Positions 1-7,755 of a DNA stretch of 44,244 bases are shown in pieces (position 1 is the stretch's first letter; every line of letters begins with the position of its first letter). The notes under the pieces were generated by a model. It saw only the letters and a program-made list of their open reading frames with translations, did not search any database and had not been told where the DNA came from. A program made the position numbers and the translations under genes. The DNA comes from Isosphaera sp. (lineage in GTDB: Bacteria > Planctomycetota > Planctomycetia > Gemmatales > Gemmataceae). Location: assembly GCA_013822345.1 (NCBI GenBank), contig PNKH01000067.1, positions 1 through 44,244 on the forward strand, written 5' to 3'.

Positions 1-32
1 GACTCCGCGTCGCGGCTAAACGTGGTCCGGCG

Positions 33-752
33 TCACTTCTTCAGCGGCTTGTACTCGACCCGCTTGAACGTCATCACGCTGCCGGGGTCGTGGCCCTGCA
101 GCGCGAAGTGCCCCTTCGTGTACGTCTTCTTCGGGTCCTTGTAGTCGACCGTCTGCTTGCCGTTGACCAGGATCCGGATGTGGTCGCCCACCGCGATCAC
201 CTCCTGCACGAAGAACTCGTCCGGCTTGTGCGGGGCGGTGTCCAGGACGAGCACCTCCTTGACCTGCGGCAGGTACAGGCTCCCGGTCTTGATCTTGTCC
301 CCGCCGGTGGCGTTGATCTGCGCCTCGTACCCCTTCGGGAAGCCGGGCCCGAACGCCGTCCGGAAGTACTGCCCGCTGTTCCCCTTGTCGTTGATCTTCG
401 CCTCCACCCGGTAGTGGAAGTCGTCCGCCTCGACCTCCGAGAAGATGTGGCTCGCCGGCCCCCCGCCGACGATCGTGCCGTCCTTCACCTGCCACAGGGT
501 GACGTCCTTCCCGTCCTTCGCCTCGCCGACGAACGCCACCACCTTCCCGTCCGCGTTCTTCGTCTCCCTCACCGACTTGAAGTTGCCGCTCGGCGGGTTC
601 GGGATCTTCCACCCGGACAGGTCCTTGCCGTTGAACAGCGGGACGAACCCGTCGTCCGCCGGCTTCCGGTCGTCGGCCGCCGGGCCGGGGGCCGCGGCGG
701 CGACCGCGGCGGCCGCGAGCAGGGCGTTCCGGAGCGAGGGCAGCGTCATCAT
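33..752 (-). CDS. DUF1080 (3-keto-disaccharide hydrolase-like) secreted protein
   Basis: The 239-residue product has a hydrophobic Ala-rich signal peptide (about residues 5-25) followed by FVPLFNGKDLSGWK (about 36-49), the characteristic opening of the DUF1080/LamG-like jelly-roll family that is greatly expanded in planctomycetes. The family includes 3-keto-glycoside hydrolases, so a periplasmic role on modified sugars or glycosides is likely, but no substrate can be read from sequence. The start is the first of two tandem ATG codons, preceded by a GGAG about 6 nt upstream; the reading frame stays open further upstream, but that part looks like read-through of GC-rich DNA and would bury the signal peptide. 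It is transcribed away from the cysteine-rich gene to its right. Confidence 0.85.
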   Translation of the reverse strand: MMTLPSLRNALLAAAAVAAAAPGPAADDRKPADDGFVPLFNGKDLSGWKIPNPPSGNFKSVRETKNADGKVVAFVGEAKDGKDVTLWQVKDGTIVGGGPASHIFSEVEADDFHYRVEAKINDKGNSGQYFRTAFGPGFPKGYEAQINATGGDKIKTGSLYLPQVKEVLVLDTAPHKPDEFFVQEVIAVGDHIRILVNGKQTVDYKDPKKTYTKGHFALQGHDPGSVMTFKRVEYKPLKK

Positions 753-1066
753 TTTCTCCGATCCGTGGGAGGGGTGCCGGCCTGGTACGGGGTTCGCACG
801 GCATCGTACCCCCGGGTGCCCCGGGCGGCCAGACCCCGACCCGTCGCAACCGCTACAACCGCACGGGACCGACCGGGGAAAATCCACCCAGAACGCGTAG
901 CCCGTGTTGCCTGCCCCGCTTACCTCCAGTAGCCTGTCGAGCATCGTGTAGTGTCTGGGTAGTCTGGGCAATCTGATTCGTGCCGCGTGGGATTGCCGAG
1001 CGAGTCCGGGTTGCTCCGCCGAACGGACGTGGCGGACGCCCCACCCCCCACCTGGGAGTTCGCAAC
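753..1066. other. Divergent intergenic region, no gene seen
   Basis: This 314-bp gap lies between two divergently transcribed genes, so it should carry both promoters and any operators. I see no convincing coding region, no RNA gene and no long inverted repeat. A slightly less GC-rich stretch around 930-985 is the likeliest promoter zone, but no clear -35/-10 pair stands out. Confidence 0.5.
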
Positions 1067-2164
1067 ATGAAACGACGGATGTTGGCCCTGGCCGCCCTCG
1101 GCGGGCTGCTGTGGGCGGCCGCCCCGCAGGCCGCCGCGTTCGGCGGGAAGAAGAACCGCGGCGGCGACTGCTGCGGCCCGGCGTTCGCCGGCGGGTACAC
1201 CCCGGCCGGGTTCGGCGGCGGGTGCGGCGGGTACACGGTCAGCTACGTGGACCAGAAGGTGACCGCGTACAAGACCGAGACGGAGACGAAGGACGTGAAG
1301 GTGATGGTGAACAAGCTGGTCGACGTGAAGGAGGACTTCAAGTACTTCGAGTGCGTCGCCGTCCCCGGGAAGCAGAAGGTCACCGTCCAGGAGCTGAAGT
1401 CGAAGGAGGAGCCGTACAAGTGGACGGTGATGGAGCCGACCACGGTCAAGCAGACGGTCAAGGTGTGCGAGTACAAGACCGAGTACAAGGACGTGCCGAC
1501 GGTGTCGTACAGCTACACCCCGGTGGTGACCAAGGTGAAGAAGACGGTGTGCGAGTACGTCACCGTCCCGGTGTGCGTGACCGAGGTCGTCCACCCGGCC
1601 CCGGCCCCGTGCGCCGCCCCGGCCCGCGGCGGGCTGTTCGGCCGGCTGTGCGGCAAGAAGAAGAAGGACGACTGCGGCCCGCCGTGCCCGGCCCCGTGCG
1701 AGACCCCGTGCCCGCAGGTGGTGACCCGGACGGTGATGCAGCGGCAGGCGGTCCACCGCGAGGTCGAGGTGGACGTGACCACCTGGCAGCGGGTCGAGCA
1801 CAAGGGGACGGCCAAGGTGTGCGTCGTCACCCCGGTGATGGTCGACAAGGAGGTGCTCGTCCACAAGTGCGTCCCGGTCGAGAAGAGCGGCACCCGGACG
1901 GTCCACTTCTACGTCCCGGTCGAGAAGGAGGTCGACGTCGTCACCCACAAGCAGGTCGAGAAGACCGGCACCCGGGTGGTGAAGAAGTGCGTCCAGGTCG
2001 AGGACACGGTGAAGCAGACGTTCTGCAAGCTGGTGCCGTACGAGACGACCGTCAAGGTCCCGGTGTACACCCCGGTCCCGGCCCCGTGCCCGCCGGCCCC
2101 CTGCCCGCCGCCGTGCGGGTACGCCCCGGCCCGCCACGGGATCGGCGGCGGCTGCTGCCACTGA
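1067..2164 (+). CDS. Cysteine-rich, Val/Lys-repeat secreted protein (YTV-like envelope protein?)
   Basis: The 365-residue product has a clean signal peptide (Lys/Arg start, Leu/Ala core, AAPQAAAF cleavage region). The mature part is built from degenerate repeats of alternating Val/Thr/Lys/Glu with regularly spaced Cys and Tyr, for example CEYKTEYKDVPTV, CEYVTVPVCV, KCVPVEKSGTRTV and QVEKTGTRVVKKCVQVE. A Pro/Cys-rich linker lies near residues 175-220 and a Pro/Cys/Gly-rich tail ends in GGGCCH. This resembles the cysteine-rich YTV-type cell-envelope proteins described from Rhodopirellula, whose disulfide cross-linking is thought to build a proteinaceous wall; that assignment is my inference. 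It stands alone and is followed by a hairpin repeat and an intrinsic terminator. The ATG at 1067 is chosen because the signal peptide begins there. Confidence 0.75.
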   Translation: MKRRMLALAALGGLLWAAAPQAAAFGGKKNRGGDCCGPAFAGGYTPAGFGGGCGGYTVSYVDQKVTAYKTETETKDVKVMVNKLVDVKEDFKYFECVAVPGKQKVTVQELKSKEEPYKWTVMEPTTVKQTVKVCEYKTEYKDVPTVSYSYTPVVTKVKKTVCEYVTVPVCVTEVVHPAPAPCAAPARGGLFGRLCGKKKKDDCGPPCPAPCETPCPQVVTRTVMQRQAVHREVEVDVTTWQRVEHKGTAKVCVVTPVMVDKEVLVHKCVPVEKSGTRTVHFYVPVEKEVDVVTHKQVEKTGTRVVKKCVQVEDTVKQTFCKLVPYETTVKVPVYTPVPAPCPPAPCPPPCGYAPARHGIGGGCCH

Positions 2165-2188
2165 CCCGCGAGCGGGACGCTCCGGAGT

Positions 2189-2248
2189 GGGAGGGCGAGG
2201 CTCCTGCCGAGCCGGAGGTAGACGGCTCGGCAGGAGCCTCGCCCTCCC
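2189..2248. repeat. Inverted repeat, family GGGAGGGCGAGGCTCCTGCC
   Basis: The 26-bp arms at 2189-2214 and 2223-2248 are perfectly complementary except for one position and enclose an 8-nt loop. The left arm is identical to two copies at 25068-25093 and 25103-25128, so this is a dispersed element. It lies just after the cysteine-rich gene and before an intrinsic terminator. Confidence 0.9.
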
Positions 2249-2254
2249 GACAAC

Positions 2255-2285
2255 AGACCCCCGGCCGCCCGGCCGGGGGTCTTTT
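2255..2285 (+). terminator. Intrinsic terminator of the cysteine-rich gene
   Basis: A perfect 12-bp stem (arms AGACCCCCGGCC and GGCCGGGGGTCT) encloses a 4-nt loop and runs straight into TTT, 91 nt after the upstream stop codon. It is the clearest rho-independent terminator in the window and is separate from the dispersed repeat just before it. Confidence 0.8.
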
Positions 2286-2343
2286 CGTTCCCGGGCCGGG
2301 GCGGCCGGGGTATCATGCCGGGAACCTTCTCGGGGGGCGCGTC

Positions 2344-3195
2344 ATGGGGCGGGCGACGGTACTGGGGGCGGTGCTGGCCGGGGCGGCGGCCGGCGGGTGG
2401 GCGACCGACGGCCCGGGGAAGCTGGAGGTGCCGGCCCGGAAGCGGGTCGTGGTCCAGGAGTTGGTGCCGGTCACGGAGAACGGCGTCACCCGGTACCTCT
2501 CCCGGGACAAGGAGGTGGCGGCGGCCCTGAAGGTCGCCCTCGACCCGGCGAAGACGGCGGTGGTGGTGTGCGACATGTGGGACGACCACTGGTGCAAGGC
2601 GGCGGCCGCCCGGTGCGGCGACCTGGCGAGGGCCGCCGAGCCGGTCCTGAAGGCGTGCCGGGACCGCGGCATGACGATCGTGCACTGCCCGTCGGACTGC
2701 ACGGACTTCTACAAGGATCACCCGGCGCGAAAGCGGATGCTGGCGGTGAAGATGGTCGACCCGCCGAAGGACAGGGAGCTGCCCGACCCGCCGCTGCCGA
2801 TCGACGACTCGGACGGCGGGTGCGACGACGGGAAGCCGGTGAAGTTCTTCAAGGCGTGGACCCGGCAGCACGCGGCGATCACCGTCGACGCCGACAAGGA
2901 CTACGTCACCGACAAGGGGGCGGAGGTGTTCTCGCTGATGGCGGAGAAGGGGCTGACGGCGGTGGTGGTGATGGGGGTGCACACGAACATGTGCGTCCTG
3001 AGGCGGTCGTTCGCGATCAAGCAGATGGTCCGGTGGGGGAAGGACGTGTACCTGGTCCGGGACCTGACGGACGCGATGTACAACCCGAAGATGCGGCCGT
3101 TCGTCACCCACGAGCGGGGGACGGAGTTGGTGGTCGAGCACATCGAGCGGCACTGGTGCCCCACGCTGGAGAGCAAGGCCCTGCTCGGGAAGTGA
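2344..3195 (+). CDS. Isochorismatase-fold cysteine hydrolase, secreted
   Basis: The 283-residue product begins with a short signal-like segment. From about residue 70 it follows the isochorismatase/nicotinamidase fold: TAVVVCDMWDDHW contains the catalytic-type Asp (about D77), and VVVMGVHTNMCVL contains the nucleophilic Cys (about C217) in the conserved TNMC context. A Lys in the stretch around residues 167-170 is the probable third triad member. The family hydrolyses C-N bonds of amides or vinyl ethers, and the substrate here is unknown. The N-terminal 70 residues, including KRVVVQELVPVTENGVTRY, are an extension beyond the core fold. The ATG at 2344 is chosen over upstream in-frame sequence because that sequence includes the terminator and hairpin. 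A TATCAT at 2311-2316 may be its -10 box. Confidence 0.85.
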   Translation: MGRATVLGAVLAGAAAGGWATDGPGKLEVPARKRVVVQELVPVTENGVTRYLSRDKEVAAALKVALDPAKTAVVVCDMWDDHWCKAAAARCGDLARAAEPVLKACRDRGMTIVHCPSDCTDFYKDHPARKRMLAVKMVDPPKDRELPDPPLPIDDSDGGCDDGKPVKFFKAWTRQHAAITVDADKDYVTDKGAEVFSLMAEKGLTAVVVMGVHTNMCVLRRSFAIKQMVRWGKDVYLVRDLTDAMYNPKMRPFVTHERGTELVVEHIERHWCPTLESKALLGK

Positions 3196-3207
3196 CGGGC
3201 CGTCCCC

Positions 3208-3236
3208 TTGACCGACTTTACTCCGCCAAGTATACT
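3208..3236 (+). promoter_or_regulatory. Sigma-70 promoter TTGACC-N17-TATACT
   Basis: A -35 box TTGACC (3208-3213) and a -10 box TATACT (3231-3236) are separated by exactly 17 bp, each 5/6 to consensus. Transcription would begin near 3243-3245, which leaves a leader of about 24 nt to the ATG at 3268. This rules out the in-frame TTG at 3208 as a start, because that codon is part of the -35 box. Confidence 0.75.
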
Positions 3237-3267
3237 CCCCCCGCAACCACCACCCCGGGTGCGGCCC

Positions 3268-3882
3268 ATGCGCGTCCGCGACGCCCTCGACCGGCTCGAC
3301 CAGATCCACGGCCACCTCGCCCGGGCCGAGGTGTACCGCGGGTTCCGGGCCCCGACCGTCGCCCTGGTGGGGGTCGCCGGGCTGGCCGCGGCGGCGGCCC
3401 AGCCGCTCGTCACCGGGGCGGATGTCGGGGTCGGGTTCGTGTGGTACTGGGCGATCCTGGCCGGCGGCTGCTCCCTGCTCGGGACGGCCGCCACCGCCCA
3501 CGCCTACGCCACCCGGGAGGACGCGCTGGAGCGGCGGCGGACCCGGCGGGTGGCGGCCCAGTTCCTGCCGGCGCTGCTGGCCGGGGCGGTGGTCACCGCC
3601 GCCGTCACCCGGGTGCCGGGCGGGGTCGGCTACCTGCCCGGGTTCTGGGCCCTGTTGTTCGGCCTCGGGCTGGTCGCCGCCCGCCCGCACCTGCCGGACG
3701 GGGTCGGGCCGATCGGCCTGGGGTACGTCGCCGCCGGGGCGTTCCACCTGCTCCGGGCGGTCCCGGGGGAGGAGCCGTCCGGGTGGGCGGTCGGCGGGGT
3801 GTTCGGGATCGGTCACCTGATGACGGCGCTGGTCCTGTGGCGGGACCGGCGGGGTCTGGGCGAGGAGGGGTGTGATGACTGA
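3268..3882 (+). CDS. Small multi-pass membrane protein in operon with a winged-helix regulator
   Basis: The 204-residue product has an amphipathic N-terminus (MRVRDALDRLDQIHGHLA) and about six hydrophobic segments rich in Ala/Gly/Val, followed by a short charged tail. I do not recognise a specific family. Similar proteins paired with a small winged-helix gene occur in bacteria, where the pair is often thought to sense a membrane-associated signal; that role is an inference. The ATG at 3268 is chosen because a near-consensus promoter overlaps the upstream in-frame start. Its end overlaps the regulator gene by 8 bp, so the two genes are translationally coupled. Confidence 0.75.
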   Translation: MRVRDALDRLDQIHGHLARAEVYRGFRAPTVALVGVAGLAAAAAQPLVTGADVGVGFVWYWAILAGGCSLLGTAATAHAYATREDALERRRTRRVAAQFLPALLAGAVVTAAVTRVPGGVGYLPGFWALLFGLGLVAARPHLPDGVGPIGLGYVAAGAFHLLRAVPGEEPSGWAVGGVFGIGHLMTALVLWRDRRGLGEEGCDD

Positions 3883-4243
3883 CGAGGCCGACGGGCGGTT
3901 CGCGTACGACGGGCTGGACCGGGTGCTCCACGAGAAGGCCCGGCTCGGCATCCTGACCGCCCTGGTCGGGCACCGGGACGGGCTGTCGTTCGGCGACCTG
4001 GTGCGGCTGTGCACCCTGACCGACGGGAACCTGAGCCGGCACCTGGACGTGCTCGCCGGGGACGGGCTGGTGAAGATCACCAAGGGGTTCTCCGGCCGCC
4101 GCCCGCTGACCACGTGCCGGCTGACGGCGGCCGGGCGGAAGCGGTTCCGGGAGTACCTGGGGGAGCTGGAGCAGGTGCTGCGGGACGCGGCGGCGGAGGA
4201 GGCGGCGGACGCGGAGCCGCGGCCCGGGCTGGCCGGGGCGTGA
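3875..4243 (+). CDS. Winged-helix transcriptional regulator (HTH_34/MarR-like)
   Basis: The 122-residue product matches the short winged-helix regulators of the PF13601 type. A helix-turn-helix lies around LSFGDLVRLCTLTDGNLSRH (about residues 43-62), followed by the recognition helix and a wing with GLVKITKGFSGRRPLTT, then a C-terminal helix FREYLGELEQVL that probably mediates dimerisation. The ATG at 3875 is preferred over the GTG at 3872 because GGAGG sits 6 nt before the ATG. It overlaps the membrane-protein gene by 8 bp and probably regulates that operon or a nearby target. The last residues (EEAADAEPRPG) look disordered. Confidence 0.85.
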   Translation: MTDEADGRFAYDGLDRVLHEKARLGILTALVGHRDGLSFGDLVRLCTLTDGNLSRHLDVLAGDGLVKITKGFSGRRPLTTCRLTAAGRKRFREYLGELEQVLRDAAAEEAADAEPRPGLAGA

Positions 4244-4250
4244 GGCGGCG

Positions 4251-4325
4251 TCTTCCGTAGCACCAGCGTCCTCGCTTGTGCCCCTCCCAGCGTAGCACAA
4301 GCGAGGACGCTGGTGCTACGGAAGA
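4251..4325. repeat. Perfect 31-bp inverted repeat
   Basis: The arms 4251-4281 and 4295-4325 are perfectly complementary over 31 bp around a 13-nt loop. The sequence (core AGCACCAGCGTCCTCGCTTG) does not match the other repeats in the window. It begins 8 nt after the regulator's stop codon. Confidence 0.9.
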
Positions 4326-4338
4326 CCGGACTTCGACG

Positions 4339-4363
4339 AGGCGGGCTCCCGACCCGCCTTCTT
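4339..4363 (+). terminator. Probable intrinsic terminator
   Basis: A 7-bp stem (AGGCGGG at 4339-4345, CCCGCCT at 4353-4359) is followed by TCTTCTT. It would end the operon starting at 3268. The tail is only moderately T-rich, so efficiency is uncertain. Confidence 0.5.
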
Positions 4364-4420
4364 CTTCGGCGGTTAACTTTGCAATCCCAACTATTCGCAA
4401 TATTCAACCGAGGGGCCGGC

Positions 4421-5221
4421 ATGGGGGCCGAGGCGAACCCGCCCGCCGTCCGCACCTCCGCGGAGTGGGTGGCGTACTTCCGGGCGAACGCACAACGCCT
4501 GCTCCCCGTCCCGTGGGACGCCGGGGCCGGGGTGACCCCGGCCGAGTTGGCCGAGGTCGCCGACTCGCTCCGGGCGTGGCAGCTCGGGGAGACGTCCGAC
4601 GGCCGGCACCTCCTGGCCGCGGCCGCCCGCCACGCCGCAGCGACCGGCGACCCGGCCTTCCTCGACGCGGTCCGGCTGTTCATCGCCGAGGAGCAGCGGC
4701 ACGGGGCGGACCTCGGCCGGTTCCTCGACCTGGCCGGGGTGCCGTGGAAGACGTGGGACTGGGGCGACGCGGCATTCCGGGCGTTCCGCTACCTGCTCCC
4801 GCGGATCGAGCTGTGGGCGACGGTGGTGGTGATGGTGGAGACGCACGCGCTGCTGTACTACGCGGCCGTCCGGCGGGCGACCGGGTCGGCGGTGCTGCGG
4901 CGGGTGTGCGAGCAGATCCTGCGCGACGAGGTGCCGCACCTGCGGTTCCAGTGCGAGCGGCTGGCGGTCCTCCACCGCCGCCGGCCGCGGCCGCTGCGGG
5001 CGCTGACGCTCGCGGCCCACCGGGTGTTCTTCGCCGGGGTGACGCTCGCCGTCTGGGTCGGGCACCGGCGGGCGCTGCGGGCCGGCGGGTTCACGTTCGG
5101 CCGGTTCTGGCGGGCGGCGTGGGCGCGGATGGGGGCGGCGTGGCGGGCGATGGACCCGCGGGCGTACGCCTGGCCGGAGGAGGCCCGCCGGGTCCGGCCG
5201 ATCCCGTGGTTCCCGGAGTAG
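4421..5221 (+). CDS. Ferritin-like diiron protein
   Basis: The 266-residue product has four helices carrying the ligand set expected of a ferritin-like diiron carboxylate protein: E57 in an ETSDGRH helix, E91/H94 in FIAEEQRHG, E140 in MVETHALLYY and E170/H173 in ILRDEVPHLRFQ. Two ExxH motifs are therefore intact, so iron binding and redox or hydroxylase chemistry are plausible; no substrate is apparent. The C-terminal part is basic and Arg/Trp-rich with a hydrophobic stretch (VFFAGVTLAVWVG) that may associate with the membrane. The upstream DNA (4374-4407) is unusually AT-rich for this genome and may hold the promoter (TTGCAA, 16 bp, TATTCA). The ATG at 4421 has a GAGG upstream. Confidence 0.8.
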   Translation: MGAEANPPAVRTSAEWVAYFRANAQRLLPVPWDAGAGVTPAELAEVADSLRAWQLGETSDGRHLLAAAARHAAATGDPAFLDAVRLFIAEEQRHGADLGRFLDLAGVPWKTWDWGDAAFRAFRYLLPRIELWATVVVMVETHALLYYAAVRRATGSAVLRRVCEQILRDEVPHLRFQCERLAVLHRRRPRPLRALTLAAHRVFFAGVTLAVWVGHRRALRAGGFTFGRFWRAAWARMGAAWRAMDPRAYAWPEEARRVRPIPWFPE

Positions 5222-5234
5222 GCGTCGGTCCGAG

Positions 5235-5299
5235 CCGTCCGAGCCCGAGCGCGAGCGAGGGGTTGCGTCGGTCCCTCGCTCGCGCTCGGGCTCGGACGG
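5235..5299. repeat. Perfect 27-bp inverted repeat (GCGTGAGCGAcGGG-like family)
   Basis: The arms 5235-5261 and 5273-5299 pair perfectly over 27 bp with an 11-nt loop. The arm resembles those at 7079-7107 and 33764-33795 (shared pattern CGA-CC-GAGCG-GAGCGA-GGG), so these may be one diverged family. It lies between convergent genes and may act as a bidirectional barrier. Confidence 0.9.
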
Positions 5300-5305
5300 T
5301 CGGGC

Positions 5306-5548
5306 TCACGGGTCGAGGTCGTCGGTCCGCGGGCGGGCGGCCGGGGTGGCGACCGGGTCGGGCTTCGTCCGGGCGACCGGCGCGGACGGCAGCGCGACCG
5401 GGGTCGGCGGGGCGGCCGGCGACTCGGCCGGCGCGGGCGGGTCGGGCGGCGGGGCGGCCGGCGGGTCCGGGCGGTTCGCCGACAGGACGGCCGCGAGCAC
5501 CACCCCGGCGACCCCGGCGAGCATCCCGAGCTTGGCGTCGTTCGGCAC
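5306..5548 (-). CDS. Small Pro/Ala-rich single-TM protein
   Basis: The 80-residue product has one hydrophobic segment near its start (LGMLAGVAGVVLAAVLSA) followed by a long Pro/Ala-rich tail, as expected of a membrane-anchored or secreted low-complexity protein. I do not recognise a family. Two in-frame GTG codons are possible; the one at 5548 is chosen because a GGAGG lies 7 nt upstream of it, whereas the GTG at 5554 is almost touching that Shine-Dalgarno sequence. The gene converges on the ferritin-like gene, with a hairpin repeat between them. Confidence 0.55.
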   Translation of the reverse strand: MPNDAKLGMLAGVAGVVLAAVLSANRPDPPAAPPPDPPAPAESPAAPPTPVALPSAPVARTKPDPVATPAARPRTDDLDP

Positions 5549-5739
5549 CGGCACACCTCCCGCGGGTTCACCCCACTATTCCCGGGAATCCGCGCCGCGG
5601 CGGTTGACTTCACCCCCTCCCGCGGAAAACTCTGGACCGGCGGCCGGGGCGGCCCGGACAACGCGCCCGGCCGGCGGGGCCGGTCCGCCTTCCCGGACCC
5701 GCGGCCCCGGCGCCGCCGGCCGACTCGATGGGGGGACGT

Positions 5740-7074
5740 ATGGGGTTCGCCGGGTCCGTCGCGCTGGTCGTGGTGGTCGGGGCGGTGGTGCTGGTCGTCC
5801 GGGGGTGGGACGTCCGACTGGTGCTGCTCGGGTCCGCCCTGGTGGTGTCGGCCGCGGCCGGGGACGTGCCGGCGGCGGTGCGGAAGTTCCTCGACGCGTT
5901 CTCGGACGAGAAGTTCGTCGTCCCGATCTGCACCGCGATGGGGTTCGCCTACGTCCTCCGGCACACCGGGTGCGACCGCCACCTGGTGCTCCTGCTGGTC
6001 CGCCCGCTGCGGCACGCCCGGTGGCTGCTGGTCCCCGGGGTGTTGGTGGTCGGGTTCCTGGTGAACATCCCGGTCATCAGCCAGACGAGCACGGCGGTGT
6101 GCCTCGGGCCGGTGGTGGTGCCGCTGATGCGGCGGGCCGGGTACTCGCCGGCGACGACCGGGGCGTGCCTCTTGCTCGGGGCGTCGGTCGGCGGCGAGTT
6201 GCTCAACCCCGGGGCGCCGGAGCTGAAGGCGGTGGAGAAGCGGACCGGGGTGCCGACGACCGTGCAGGCCCGGCAGAACCTGCCGCCGCTGGTGTTCACG
6301 CAGCTGGCGGTGTCGGTGGCAGTGTTCTGGGTGCTGAGCCGGCGGTGGGAGCGGACCGCCCCCGACCCGGACCCGGTCGACGCCGGCGGGGCGGCGGAGC
6401 GGGTGAACGTCCTGAAGGCGCTGGTCCCGGCGGTCCCGATCGTGCTGCTGTTCCTGTCGGCCCCGCCGCTGAGCGTGTTCGCGGTGCCGCCGCACTGGGT
6501 GATGGGGAACGTCGCGGACCCGACCGGGTCGCTGCTGAGCACCCGGCTGATCGGGCTGGCGATGCTGGTCGGGGTGGGGGTGGCGATGCTGGTCGCGCCG
6601 GGGAGGGCGAAGGACTGTGTGGGGGAGTTCTTCGCCGGGGCCGGGTACGGGTTCGCGAACATCGTCAGCCTGATCGTGGCGGCCGTCTGCTTCGGGGCGG
6701 CGGTGGAAGCGGCCGGCCTGGCCGGGGTGCTCGGCCGGCTGATCGCCGAGGTGCCGGGGCTGCTGCACCCGCTGTCCGGGTTCGTCCCGCTCGGGTTCGC
6801 GGCGGTGAGCGGGTCGGGGATGGCGAGCACCAACGTGCTGTACGAGTTCTTCTACCTCCCGGCGGTGGCCCTGAACGAGAACCCGGTGGACGTGGGGGCG
6901 CTGGTGTCGCTCGGGAGCGCGGCCGGGCGGACGCTGTCCCCGGTGGCGGCGGTGACGCTGATGTGCGCGCGGCTGACCGACACCAACCCGTTCACCCTGG
7001 CCGGGCGGGTGGCGGTGCCGCTGCTGGCCGGGATGGCGGTGGTGGTGGCCCTGCGGGTGGCGGGGGTGCTGTAG
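5740..7074 (+). CDS. DcuC-family C4-dicarboxylate transporter
   Basis: The 444-residue product has about ten or more hydrophobic segments and two family-specific signatures: NIPVISQTSTAVCLGP with LLGASVGGELLNPGAPEL in the first half, and SGSGMASTNVLYEFFY with VSLGSAAGRTLSPVAAVTLM in the second. These match the DcuC-type anaerobic C4-dicarboxylate carriers of the inner membrane. Direction and substrate cannot be told from sequence, and the lack of linked fumarate or dicarboxylate genes argues against assuming the E. coli role. The ATG at 5740 is chosen over the in-frame ATG at 5728 because a GGGGGG stretch sits 4 nt before the former. The gene is monocistronic and followed by a hairpin repeat. 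Confidence 0.85.
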   Translation: MGFAGSVALVVVVGAVVLVVRGWDVRLVLLGSALVVSAAAGDVPAAVRKFLDAFSDEKFVVPICTAMGFAYVLRHTGCDRHLVLLLVRPLRHARWLLVPGVLVVGFLVNIPVISQTSTAVCLGPVVVPLMRRAGYSPATTGACLLLGASVGGELLNPGAPELKAVEKRTGVPTTVQARQNLPPLVFTQLAVSVAVFWVLSRRWERTAPDPDPVDAGGAAERVNVLKALVPAVPIVLLFLSAPPLSVFAVPPHWVMGNVADPTGSLLSTRLIGLAMLVGVGVAMLVAPGRAKDCVGEFFAGAGYGFANIVSLIVAAVCFGAAVEAAGLAGVLGRLIAEVPGLLHPLSGFVPLGFAAVSGSGMASTNVLYEFFYLPAVALNENPVDVGALVSLGSAAGRTLSPVAAVTLMCARLTDTNPFTLAGRVAVPLLAGMAVVVALRVAGVL

Positions 7075-7078
7075 TCCG

Positions 7079-7157
7079 GGCGAACCGCGACCGTCAGGGA
7101 GCGGGTGAGCAACGCCGCCGGCTCGCGGCACCCGCTCCCTGACGGTCGCGGTTCGCC
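7079..7157. repeat. Perfect 29-bp inverted repeat (GGCGAACC family)
   Basis: The arms 7079-7107 and 7129-7157 are perfectly complementary over 29 bp with a 21-nt loop. The arm shares most positions with that at 33764-33795 (both begin GGCGAACC), so the two are related copies. It lies between convergent genes, starting 4 nt after the transporter stop codon and ending 5 nt before the next. Confidence 0.9.
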
Positions 7158-7162
7158 GGCCG

Positions 7163-7627
7163 TCACTTCCCCCCGCCCCCCCCGAGCCGGCCGGTGGTGC
7201 CGGCGACGTTCGCCCGGGCGGCCCGGATCCGGTGCAGCAGGTTCTGCTTGGCGATCGACGCCGGGTCGGTCGGGGCCGGGGTGGGGGCCGGGGTCTGGAC
7301 GTCGGACGGGACCGGGGCCGACTCGGACGGGGCCGACAGCCGGTCCTCGGCGTCGAGGTGGCCGGTCTCCCCGTACATCCGCTTCAGGTCGCCGAGCCGC
7401 ACCACCCGCTCGAGCCGGACGTAGCAGATCTCGTCGTACGGGACGAAGAACGCCCGCCCCTCGTCCGTCGTCCCGCCCTCCCGCCCGCGGCAGACCAGGT
7501 AGTGCGGCTCGAACCGGGCGACGGTCTCGACCGACACGACGAACCCGTTCCGCAGCATCAGGTTGACCTGCTGGTGCATCTCCCCCGGGATCCGCTTGAA
7601 CATCTCGACGCAGTCGTCCTTCCGCAC
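7163..7627 (-). CDS. Hypothetical protein, conserved-looking core with Pro-rich linker
   Basis: The 154-residue product has a structured N-terminal half (residues 5-75, including HQQVNLMLRNGFVVSVETV and VPYDEICYVRLERVV) that looks like a small beta-rich domain. A Ser/Pro/Ala-rich linker (about 95-120) and a basic C-terminal helix ending in GGGGGK follow. I do not recognise a domain. The GTG at 7627 is chosen because a GGGGGGT lies just upstream, and because the longer open frame runs into the hairpin repeat at 7663-7755, whose translation (GEAPARP and similar) is a hallmark of spurious extension. Confidence 0.6.
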   Translation of the reverse strand: MRKDDCVEMFKRIPGEMHQQVNLMLRNGFVVSVETVARFEPHYLVCRGREGGTTDEGRAFFVPYDEICYVRLERVVRLGDLKRMYGETGHLDAEDRLSAPSESAPVPSDVQTPAPTPAPTDPASIAKQNLLHRIRAARANVAGTTGRLGGGGGK

Positions 7628-7662
7628 GGCACCCCCCGGTTCGGTGTTGCGAACGTCCCCTC

Positions 7663-7755
7663 GTAGGGTGGGCCGAGCCGGCGCTTCGCCGGCGAGTCCC
7701 ACCACCCGCAGCGAGGTGGGACTCGCCGGCGAAGCGCCGGCTCGGCCCACCCTAC
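7663..7755. repeat. Perfect 41-bp inverted repeat, GTAGGGTGGGCCGAGCC family
   Basis: The arms 7663-7703 and 7715-7755 pair perfectly over 41 bp around an 11-nt loop, with a nested palindrome inside each arm (GCCGGCGCTTCGCCGGC). Close copies lie at 16582-16674 and 42806-42898, and a variant lies at 32646-32756. The right end supplies the TAG stop codon (7752-7754) of the next minus-strand gene. Confidence 0.95.

Noticed and set aside
7628-7750. N-terminal extension of the hypothetical gene ending at 7163
   Set aside because: The extension translates the arms of an inverted repeat (GEAPARP-type peptides); a GTG with a good Shine-Dalgarno lies after it.
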